Source: Oscillospiraceae bacterium
Lineage (GTDB): Bacteria; Bacillota; Clostridia; Oscillospirales; Oscillospiraceae
DNA length: 45,692 nucleotides
Direction: 5' to 3'
NCBI GenBank assembly: GCA_015067845.1
Contig: SVLT01000018.1
Span: forward strand, 1 to 45,692
Shown here: positions 15,830 to 23,044 of the stretch, piece after piece
Position numbering within the stretch: the stretch's first letter is position 1
Layout of the letters: every line of letters begins with the position of its first letter
Notes under the pieces: generated by a model
Databases searched by the model: none
Told to the model about the DNA's origin: nothing
The model's input: the letters and a program-made list of their open reading frames with translations, nothing else
Translations under genes and position numbers: made by a program

Positions 15830-17188
15830 TTATTTCTCCAAAATCAAGGTTTTCACCACCACCGGCAGGGCAGGGCCGATGGGACTTCCCACATCCAGAT
15901 AATCCCCGTTTTTCAGCCGCACCCGGTCAATGCACAGAATTCCGGCATCCGGGCCACGGCACAGGGCGATTGCCTGTCCCAGCGCCTTGGCCATATCCTG
16001 CTCCACGCAGACTAAAATGGGGTCGGGCACAGCTTCCGCAATGACCGCCGCCAACTCCTTGATGCGGCTGTACGAGGCTTCGGCAAATCCCGGCAGAGCC
16101 AAAACGCTGAGGGTGTCCTGCCCGGCCAGCTTCTGCCGGATGCCTTCCACGGAAAGTTCCTGTTCCGACACTGCCACCACCGGGCGGTTTTTCAGGGGAA
16201 GCGGCACATTTTGCAGATACACCGTACTGCCGGAAAGCTGGGCGCTGTGGCATCCGGCGCCGATGACGGTGGCCCGAATGGTCTCCCCGCCCAGGCGATA
16301 TTCCTGCTGACAAAGGCGGCTTTGGCGGATGGCCCGGCCTAAAATCGGCCCCATATCCCCAAAGGCGAAGGGTGGATGCTGGGTCTCGATGCAGTCCGCA
16401 ACGCCCCCGGAAAAGGAGATCACCGCGTTTTCTACGCGACAGCCTTGGCTTGTCCCCAATTCCGCGGTGCGCAGACGGGCCAGAAGCTCCGTTGCCGGGC
16501 GCAGACCGGCGGCCATTTCCAAGGCCTCGGTCAGCATCTGCGCCACCGGCATCAAGTCGTTTTCTGTTACCGCATCTCCCACGGAAAACTTGCACAGGCC
16601 GTCCAAAACCGGGGAAATGTAGGTGATGCGCCCGGTTTCGGTGCATTTGATCAGCCGTCCGCCCACATTCAGACAGTCGGTGCAAAGGATCTTTCCGTCC
16701 GCAATCAGCGCCAAATTGGATGTGCCGCCGCCGATGTCCATGTGGAACACCCGTTTTCCGGTCTGCTGACTGTACGCCGTCGCCCCGGCACCCCGGGCGG
16801 CAAGCACGCTTTCCAGGTCCGGCCCGGCGGTGGCGACTACGAAATCCCCGGCGTATTCCGACAGGGCATCCAGCACGGCTTTTGCGTTTTCTTTCCGGGA
16901 TGTCTCCCCGGTGATGATCACCGCGCCGGTATCCACATCCTGCCGGGAAATTCCTGCGTTTTCATATTCCTGCTCCACTATAACGCGGATTTTATCACCA
17001 TCTACCAAATTTCCCTCCAAAAGCGGCGTAAAGTGGATGGGACTGCGGTAGAGGATCTTTCGGTCAGCGATCTCCATTTCCGGCACGGTGAAGGCCGATG
17101 CACGGTTGGAAATGGTGAGTCGTGACACGATCAGCTGGGTGGAGGTGGTGCCCACGTCCAGCCCAACGCTCAAAAGGGTTTCATCCAC
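15830..17188 (-). CDS. eutA: EutA, ethanolamine ammonia-lyase reactivating factor
   Basis: This 452-residue protein has an actin/Hsp70-type ATPase fold: SVGLDVGTTSTQLIVSRL at the N-terminus and VFHMDIGGGTSNLALIADG near residue 150, with TGETSRKENAKAVL between. It removes damaged cobalamin from EutBC using ATP. The length is close to the usual 460-480. It overlaps the upstream eutG by 8 nt. Confidence 0.95.
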   Translation of the reverse strand: MDETLLSVGLDVGTTSTQLIVSRLTISNRASAFTVPEMEIADRKILYRSPIHFTPLLEGNLVDGDKIRVIVEQEYENAGISRQDVDTGAVIITGETSRKENAKAVLDALSEYAGDFVVATAGPDLESVLAARGAGATAYSQQTGKRVFHMDIGGGTSNLALIADGKILCTDCLNVGGRLIKCTETGRITYISPVLDGLCKFSVGDAVTENDLMPVAQMLTEALEMAAGLRPATELLARLRTAELGTSQGCRVENAVISFSGGVADCIETQHPPFAFGDMGPILGRAIRQSRLCQQEYRLGGETIRATVIGAGCHSAQLSGSTVYLQNVPLPLKNRPVVAVSEQELSVEGIRQKLAGQDTLSVLALPGFAEASYSRIKELAAVIAEAVPDPILVCVEQDMAKALGQAIALCRGPDAGILCIDRVRLKNGDYLDVGSPIGPALPVVVKTLILEK

Positions 17189-18257
17189 GACCGGCGACCT
17201 CCCGGAGCACCCGGCGGGCCATTTCCTCCGTCACCGTTCCCGGGTTGGTAGCGCAGCAGGGATCGGCAAGAGCCGCCTTGATGATCGCATCCGTCCGGGC
17301 AGACAACTCCGCCGCCGGAATACCGACCTGGGTCAATGTGCCGGGCAGCTTCAGGGCGTTTCTCAGGCGCACCAGAGCGTTTTTTAGATTGCGGACGGAC
17401 ATGGTGTCGCTTCCGCTTCCCAGGCCCATTCGCCGTGCCAGCTCCGCGTATTTCCGTCCTGCAAAGTCGGCGTTGACGGACACCACCGCCGGGAGCAAAA
17501 TGGCGTTCAGCCGCCCGTGGGGCAGATGGAACTGTCCACCCAGGGCGTGGGAAAGGGCATGGCAAAGGCCCAAACCGGCCTGAGTGAAGGCAAGCCCGGC
17601 CATGGTGGATGCGATGTGGACATCCAGCCGCACGGTTTTATCCCCGGAAAAAGAGGCTTCCAGCAGAGAAAATGCGATGTGGAAGGCATCGCAAGCCAGG
17701 GCATCGGTCATGGGGTTGGCGTTTGTGCCAGCCCAGCCTTCCAATGCGTGGGCCAGCACATCAAAACCGCTGTCTGCGATGAGGGCAGGGGGAAGTCCGG
17801 AGAGGAGTTCTTCCTCTAAAATGGCGATCTTGGGGCGGAGTTTTTTATCCACAAGGGGATGCTTGATCCCATTGTGGGTCAAAATGGCGAAATCCGTCAC
17901 CTCCGAGCCGGAGCCGGAGGTGGTGGGGACGGCGATGAGGGGGATGTCCAGTCCGCTGAAATAGGCCATGGCCTTGGCGCAGTCCATGGCGCTGCCGCCC
18001 CCAAGGGCCACCACGGCATCGGGTGTAAATTGCTGCACCAGCGCCGTTCCCTCCGCCACCAGCTCCACCGAGGGGTCGGGCATGACCTTGTCAAATATTT
18101 CGTAAGAGGCCGCGGTTTTTCCAAGACGCTCTGCCCAGCCGTTTTTGGAGAAAAAGGGGTCGGATACCACCAAAAGACGGCGAAAATTCTGCTCCCTCAG
18201 CACCTGCGCCGCCCCTTGCCCCATTATGATCTTGGTTTCACAGGAAAATTCTTTCAT
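17181..18257 (-). CDS. eutG: EutG-type iron-containing alcohol dehydrogenase
   Basis: This 358-residue group III alcohol dehydrogenase has VVALGGGSAMDCAKAMAYF (NAD-binding), AVPTTSGSGSEVTDFAIL, and the metal-ligand region with DVLAHALEG and CHALSHALGGQFHLPHGRLN. It reduces acetaldehyde to ethanol and regenerates NAD+ for EutE. The start at 18257 (MKEFSCETK) follows AAGGCGG; an ATG 24 nt upstream has no ribosome site. It is the first gene of the operon as read here. Confidence 0.92.
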   Translation of the reverse strand: MKEFSCETKIIMGQGAAQVLREQNFRRLLVVSDPFFSKNGWAERLGKTAASYEIFDKVMPDPSVELVAEGTALVQQFTPDAVVALGGGSAMDCAKAMAYFSGLDIPLIAVPTTSGSGSEVTDFAILTHNGIKHPLVDKKLRPKIAILEEELLSGLPPALIADSGFDVLAHALEGWAGTNANPMTDALACDAFHIAFSLLEASFSGDKTVRLDVHIASTMAGLAFTQAGLGLCHALSHALGGQFHLPHGRLNAILLPAVVSVNADFAGRKYAELARRMGLGSGSDTMSVRNLKNALVRLRNALKLPGTLTQVGIPAAELSARTDAIIKAALADPCCATNPGTVTEEMARRVLREVAGRG

Positions 18258-18296
18258 AATATACCGCCTTTTGTGACGCAAATTTATTTAAGAACG

Positions 18297-18405
18297 TGTC
18301 ATTGCGAGGCCGTAAGGCCGTGGCAATCTCCTGGAAATGTCTACCGAATTGCAACTTTGTACCGGGAGATCGCCACGTCGGGCACTCGCCCTCCTCGCGA
18401 TGACA
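18297..18405. repeat. Palindromic intergenic repeat, TGTCATTGCGAGG family, copy 3
   Basis: It begins TGTCATTGCGAGG, has arms CGTGGCAATCTCC and GGGAGATCGCCACG, and ends CTCCTCGCGATGACA. It lies in the divergent gap between eutG and the U32 gene, within the leader expected for the eut operon. That gap (18258-18551) shows no cobalamin riboswitch. Confidence 0.8.
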
Positions 18406-18512
18406 TACAAATTACATTGGACAAATAATCTTTTCCTCCCTAGTCTTTCCCAAATCTTCCTGTATTATTTATGAAAAATTCAAACTATATACTAGAAGTT
18501 GGGAACAAGCTG

Positions 18513-18521
18513 TGGTATAAT
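18513..18521 (+). promoter_or_regulatory. Extended -10 promoter of the U32-maf transcript
   Basis: TGGTATAAT (18513-18521) is an extended -10 element. The -35 (TAGAAG near 18493) is weak. The ATG follows 30 nt later. Confidence 0.5.
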
Positions 18522-18551
18522 GCGAAGTAAGTATGCTATATTGGGAGAAAA

Positions 18552-20639
18552 ATGCGTATGCTGGAACTTTTGGCACCTGCCGGCTCCATGGAAGCGCTGT
18601 ACGCCGCCGTGCAAAACGGGGCGGATGCGGTCTATCTGGGAAGCGGCATCTTCAATGCCCGTCAGGGCGCGAAAAATTTCACACCCCAAATGCTCACTGA
18701 GGCGGTGAAATACTGCCATGTCCGCGGTGTTGCGGTGCATTTGACTCTGAACACCCTGGTTTCCGACCGGGAGATGAACGATGTGATCGCTCTGATCCGG
18801 GAAGCCGCCACCAGCGGCGTGGATGCGTTCATCGTGCAGGATCTGGCTGTGGTGGATCTGTGCCGTCAGATCGCGCCCCATGTCCCCATCCACGGCTCGA
18901 CGCAAATGAGCATCCACTCCCTGTCCGGCGTTTTGCTGTGCGCCGCTATGGGCATGACCCGTGTGGTGCTGAGCCGGGAGCTGAGCCGGGATGACATCCA
19001 CTATATTACCCAGAATTCTCCCATTGAAATTGAAGTATTCGCCCACGGCGCGCTGTGTATGTGCTATTCCGGGCAATGTTACCTGTCCTCCGCCATCGGC
19101 GGCCGCTCCGGTAACCGTGGCCGTTGTGCCCAGCCCTGCCGTCAGAGCTATGGCTACGGCCGGTGGGAAAACAAGCATCCCCTGAGCTTGAAGGACAACT
19201 GCCTGCTGCCCTATTTACAGGAATTGCAGAACATGGGCGTGGCCTCCATCAAGCTGGAGGGCCGGATGAAGCGGCCGGAGTATGTGGCCACGGTGACCAA
19301 TGTATACCGCCGCGTACTGGACGGCGAGCCTATCACCGAGGAAATGCTTTCTGCCCTTTCCGCTGCCTTCAGCCGCCAGGGCTTTACCGACGGATATTAC
19401 GCCGGCAAGACCGGACAGGGTATGTTCGGCACCCGGGAGGATAAATATGACGATGCAAAATGGCTGGCAGCCGTCCGGGCTACCTATGAAGCCAAGGAAA
19501 ATCCCTTGGTGGGCATTTCCATGAAGGCGGTGGTGACGGAGGGGGAGACCTCTTTGACCGTCACCGACCCCGAGGGCCGCACCTGCCGTGTGACGGGTCC
19601 CAATGCGGAGCTGGCCCGTGCGGTGGCGCTGACGGAAGATGCTTTGCGTGACCGGTTGGCGAAAACCGGCGGCACGCCCTATTATTTGCAGGATTTTTCC
19701 GCGGTGATCGACAAGGGCGTGACTATTTCCGCCGCGTCCATCAACGCTCTGCGCCGGGATGCGCTGAATCGGCTGACAGCTCTGCGTGCCCGCCGGGATG
19801 TGCCTGCCCTCCATCGTCCCACCAGAACCAAAATTTTTGCAGGCTCGAAGGAGATCCCTGCCCCGGTGGTACAGGTGACCTCCAAGGAGCAAATTACGGA
19901 AAAGCTCATCAAAATGAAGCCTGCGGCCCTGTATGTGCCGCTTCACATTCTCGCAGAGGATCCCATCTACTGCCATGAGCTGGGCCGCCGTGTCCGGGTG
20001 GCGGCAGTTCTGCCCCGGATCGTCCGGGATCACGAGCTGGAACGGGTGAAACGGGATCTGCGCACCGTCAAGGATATGGGCATCCGGGACGCTCTGGTGG
20101 GCAATCTGGGCCTGCTGATGCCGGTACGGGAAATGGGCTTCCGTATCCGGGGCGACTACGGTCTGAACATTTACAACTCCCAGGCCGTCAATCTCATGCG
20201 GGAGCTGGAGCTGCAAAGCGTGACACTGAGCTTTGAAATGACCATGCCCCAGATCCGGGATGTGTCCAAGGCAGTGCCCTGTGAAATTCTTGTGTATGGC
20301 CGTCTGCCCCTGATGGTGACGGAAAACTGCCTGACCAAGGGCCGGAACGGAAATTGCACCTGCAATTTGTCCATGGGCAAGCTGGTGGACAAGACCGGCG
20401 CGGAATTCCCCATCATCAAGGACGGAGATCAATGCCGGAGCATCCTGCTCAACGGCAAAAAGCTCAGCTGGCTGGATCGGCAGAAGGATCTGAACCGGCT
20501 GGGTCTGTGGGGCATCCGCATGTATTTCACCACGGAAAGCCCCCGGGAAGTGGATCATGTACTGGGGAATTACCTGGATCCCATGCCCTTTGACCCCGGT
20601 GCATGCACCAGAGGCTTGTATTTAAGAGGATTAGAATAA
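18552..20639 (+). CDS. U32 family protein with DUF3656, RlhA-like
   Basis: This 695-residue protein has the U32 core: ELLAPAGSMEALYAAVQNGA at the N-terminus, EVFAHGALCMCYSGQCYLSS near residue 165, GNRGRCAQPCRQSY, and SLKDNCLLPYLQEL with IKLEGRMKRPEYV. The C-terminal half has the DUF3656-type region and ENCLTKGRNGNCTC, whose cysteines suggest an iron-sulfur site. This architecture is that of RlhA-type proteins, linked to 23S rRNA cytidine hydroxylation, not of a true peptidase. Start ATG 18552 or 18558 both fit the ribosome site. maf follows with TAATG overlap. Confidence 0.85.
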   Translation: MRMLELLAPAGSMEALYAAVQNGADAVYLGSGIFNARQGAKNFTPQMLTEAVKYCHVRGVAVHLTLNTLVSDREMNDVIALIREAATSGVDAFIVQDLAVVDLCRQIAPHVPIHGSTQMSIHSLSGVLLCAAMGMTRVVLSRELSRDDIHYITQNSPIEIEVFAHGALCMCYSGQCYLSSAIGGRSGNRGRCAQPCRQSYGYGRWENKHPLSLKDNCLLPYLQELQNMGVASIKLEGRMKRPEYVATVTNVYRRVLDGEPITEEMLSALSAAFSRQGFTDGYYAGKTGQGMFGTREDKYDDAKWLAAVRATYEAKENPLVGISMKAVVTEGETSLTVTDPEGRTCRVTGPNAELARAVALTEDALRDRLAKTGGTPYYLQDFSAVIDKGVTISAASINALRRDALNRLTALRARRDVPALHRPTRTKIFAGSKEIPAPVVQVTSKEQITEKLIKMKPAALYVPLHILAEDPIYCHELGRRVRVAAVLPRIVRDHELERVKRDLRTVKDMGIRDALVGNLGLLMPVREMGFRIRGDYGLNIYNSQAVNLMRELELQSVTLSFEMTMPQIRDVSKAVPCEILVYGRLPLMVTENCLTKGRNGNCTCNLSMGKLVDKTGAEFPIIKDGDQCRSILLNGKKLSWLDRQKDLNRLGLWGIRMYFTTESPREVDHVLGNYLDPMPFDPGACTRGLYLRGLE

Positions 20640-21202
20640 TGGAATTGATACTTGCGTCCCAATCGCCCCGTCGCCGGGAGCTACTGGGATTGTTCCGTCT
20701 GCCCTTTGTGATTCGGGTGGCGGATATTGACGAAACCATGGATGAAACCGCTTCCGCTTATGACGAGGTTGCCCGGGTCAGCCGGAAAAAGGCATTGGCG
20801 GTCAGCCGTGGGGAAGATGATGTGGTCATCGCCGCGGACACCATCGTAGTGTGCGCGGGAAAGGTGCTGGGCAAGCCCCACAGCCCGGAAGAGGCGGTGC
20901 AGATGCTGAGCCTGCTGTCCGGACGGGATCACCAGGTCATGACCGGCATAACGGTTTTGCGTGGCGAAAAGGCCATTTCCTGCACGGAGGTGACGGATAT
21001 CCACTTCCGAGAGCTGTCTGAAAAGGAAATCCGCGCCTACGTTGCCACGGGAGAGCCCATGGACAAGGCAGGCGCGTACGGCATCCAGGGCGGCGCGGCC
21101 CTGTTTGCGGAGAAAATGGTTGGGGATTATTACAATGTGATGGGTCTGCCGGTGTGCAAGCTGCGGCAGATGCTATTTGAGATTGCTCCGGAATTCTTCT
21201 GA
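20639..21202 (+). CDS. maf: Maf-family nucleoside triphosphate pyrophosphatase
   Basis: This 187-residue protein begins MELILASQSPRRRELLGLF, the Maf signature, and contains VVIAADTIVVCAGKVLGKP, ATGEPMDKAGAYGIQG and GDYYNVMGLPVCKL. It hydrolyses non-standard or pyrimidine NTPs (dTTP/UTP subgroup) to the monophosphate and is often found next to mreBCD and cell-division genes. ATG 20639 overlaps the U32 stop by one base, with AAGAGGA upstream. Confidence 0.95.
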   Translation: MELILASQSPRRRELLGLFRLPFVIRVADIDETMDETASAYDEVARVSRKKALAVSRGEDDVVIAADTIVVCAGKVLGKPHSPEEAVQMLSLLSGRDHQVMTGITVLRGEKAISCTEVTDIHFRELSEKEIRAYVATGEPMDKAGAYGIQGGAALFAEKMVGDYYNVMGLPVCKLRQMLFEIAPEFF

Positions 21203-21217
21203 AGAGAAACACCCAAA

Positions 21218-21362
21218 AGCCTTCCCCTTGAGGGGAAGGTGGCAAAAATCTTTGATTTTTGACGGATGAGGTGGTGTCGCAAAGCGATAATTATTCACGG
21301 CTGTTTCACAGTCTACACCTCATCAGTCACCTTCGGTGACAGCTTCTCCTCAAGGAGAAGCC
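21218..21362. repeat. Nested palindromic repeat (GATGAGGTGGTG type), copy 3
   Basis: It has the same left half as the copies at 8518 and 10115 with small changes (GGCAAAAATC); the right end has TCACC…GGTGA and CTTCTCC…GGAGAAG. Just beyond it is GAGAGTGGCAGA (21367-21378), a 12-mer found again directly after the repeat at 22252-22427. Confidence 0.78.
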
Positions 21363-21392
21363 TATGGAGAGTGGCAGATTTAAGGAGTTCTT

Positions 21393-22223
21393 ATGAGATA
21401 TTTATTCACCAAAAAAGTGAAAATTGTGCTGATTATTGCCGTATTGCTCACCGCCGGGCTGGCGGTGGCGGCCAATCTGTTGGGCACAACGGTGGGAGAT
21501 GTGGTGGTGCAGACCGTGCTGACCCCTCTGCGTGCCGGCGCCAGCGCATTGACGGAGCAGGCGGAGAAGATCTACGATTATATCTTCAAATATGAGCAGT
21601 TGAAGGCAGAAAATGCCACTCTGCGGGAGGAGCTGTCCCAGATCCAGGAGGACAACCGGGATGCGGCCTCCACCAAGCGGGAAAATGACCGCCTGCGGGA
21701 GCTGTTGGAGCTGAAAGCGGAGCATCCGGACTACGATTTTGTGGACGGATACATTATCTCCTGGGATTCCAACGACTGGTCCTATTCCTTTACCATCAAC
21801 CGGGGCACCAAAGCCGGCATTGCAGAAGGTATGTGCGCCGTTACGGAAAGCGGCGCGGTGGTGGGCGTGGTGATCCAGGTGGGAAGCAACTACGCCGTGG
21901 TTCGCTCCGTCCTGGATTCGTCTCTGGACATCAGCGCGACCATTGCTTCCTCCGGCTATTCCGGTATCATCCGGGGCGCCTACGCCACCGGCAATCCCGG
22001 CATGCTGCGCATGGACTATCTGCCCTCCGCCGCCGTGGTGCGCAACAACGACCAGGTGGTCACGGCAGGCTCTACGGTCTATCCCCGGAATTTGATTTTG
22101 GGCAACATCGTGGACTGGGCCATGACGGATAACGGCATGGCAAAATACGCCATTTTGAAGCCTGCGGCGGATTTCGATTCCCTGGAACAGGTGTTCATCA
22201 TCACCAACTTCGACACGGAGTAA
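21393..22223 (+). CDS. mreC: Rod shape-determining protein MreC
   Basis: This 276-residue protein has one N-terminal membrane helix (about 9-28), a coiled coil (about 60-110, EQLKAENATLREELSQIQED) and the two beta domains with INRGTKAGIAEGM, GAVVGVVIQVG and a C-terminal GNIVDWA segment. It organises the elongasome with MreD and PBP2 at the membrane. ATG 21393 follows AAGGAG. A repeat follows it, then mreD. mreB is not in the window. Confidence 0.95.
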   Translation: MRYLFTKKVKIVLIIAVLLTAGLAVAANLLGTTVGDVVVQTVLTPLRAGASALTEQAEKIYDYIFKYEQLKAENATLREELSQIQEDNRDAASTKRENDRLRELLELKAEHPDYDFVDGYIISWDSNDWSYSFTINRGTKAGIAEGMCAVTESGAVVGVVIQVGSNYAVVRSVLDSSLDISATIASSGYSGIIRGAYATGNPGMLRMDYLPSAAVVRNNDQVVTAGSTVYPRNLILGNIVDWAMTDNGMAKYAILKPAADFDSLEQVFIITNFDTE

Positions 22224-22251
22224 GGTGTCATTGCAAGTTGCGGCGAAGCCG

Positions 22252-22427
22252 CCTTGCCTCCCTCTGAGGAGGGTAGCGAAGCGATTTAGGATATATGCTT
22301 GCCTGGGGCAAGCATACCTAAGTTTAAGTGTCAAAAATCTTTGATTTTTGACGGAGGGAGAGAAAAAATATCTCTCCCCCAGTCACGCTTGGTAAGCGTG
22401 ACAGCCCCCTCGTCAGAGGGGGCCAAG
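22252..22427. repeat. Nested palindromic repeat (GGAGGGAGAG type)
   Basis: It starts CCTTGCCTCCCTC…GAGGG, holds a stem ATGCTTGCC…GCAAGCAT, then TCAAAAATC…GATTTTTGA and CGGAGGGAGAG. The right end inverted reads GGCCCCCTC…GAGGGGGC, TCACGCTT…AAGCGTGA, CTGGGGGAGAG. It lies between mreC and mreD. The right half matches the left half of 15626-15816. Confidence 0.72.
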
Positions 22428-22453
22428 AGAGTGGCAGAATTGTTTAATGGGGC

Positions 22454-23044
22454 ATGAGTATGTTTTTTAAACGCAAATATGAATTCAAGCCGGACCGCAC
22501 CGACGGAGGCATTCTGAAAAAACTGTATCTGACACCGCTTCAACGGAAAAATCTGTGGAAGTGGGCGCTGATCAGCGCAGTTTTGGTGGCGCTGTCCCTG
22601 CTGCAGGATGTGGTGCTGGCACAAATCAGCATCGGCGGCGCGACCTTTTGCCTGGTGCCCTGCGGCATTCTGATGTGCGCCATGTTCTTCGATCCGGAGA
22701 CGGCGGCGGTGTTCTCTTTGACCGCGTCCACACTGTACTTTTTCTCCGGCACCGCCCCGGGAACCTACACCATCGTCCTGCTTACCGGACTGGCGACCCT
22801 GCTGTGCATTTTCCGCACAGGGTATCTGCAACGGTGTTTCAGCGCATTTTTCCTGTGCGCCGGCGTGGGCATGATGGCCTATCAGCTGCTCACTTTTGCC
22901 ATTGGTTGCTTTTTGCAAAGTGCGCTTCCCTCCCGTTTCGGCGTGTTTATGCTGTGCGGCGGCCTGTCCGTGGCTGTGATGCCCCTTTTGTACCCCGTCT
23001 TTTTGGCCATTAGCAATATCGGAGGAGAAACATGGAAAGAATAA
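22454..23044 (+). CDS. mreD: Rod shape-determining protein MreD
   Basis: This 196-residue integral membrane protein has a basic cytoplasmic N-terminus (about 35 residues) and five or so hydrophobic helices. Sequence conservation in MreD is low; the call rests on membrane topology and position between mreC and the PBP2 gene. ATG 22454 or 22460 are both possible. It overlaps the PBP2 start by 13 nt. Confidence 0.8.
   Translation: MSMFFKRKYEFKPDRTDGGILKKLYLTPLQRKNLWKWALISAVLVALSLLQDVVLAQISIGGATFCLVPCGILMCAMFFDPETAAVFSLTASTLYFFSGTAPGTYTIVLLTGLATLLCIFRTGYLQRCFSAFFLCAGVGMMAYQLLTFAIGCFLQSALPSRFGVFMLCGGLSVAVMPLLYPVFLAISNIGGETWKE

Noticed and set aside
18258..18551. Cobalamin riboswitch upstream of the eut operon
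   Set aside because: No B12-box-like core or long multi-stem layout is visible, and much of the gap is a dispersed repeat.
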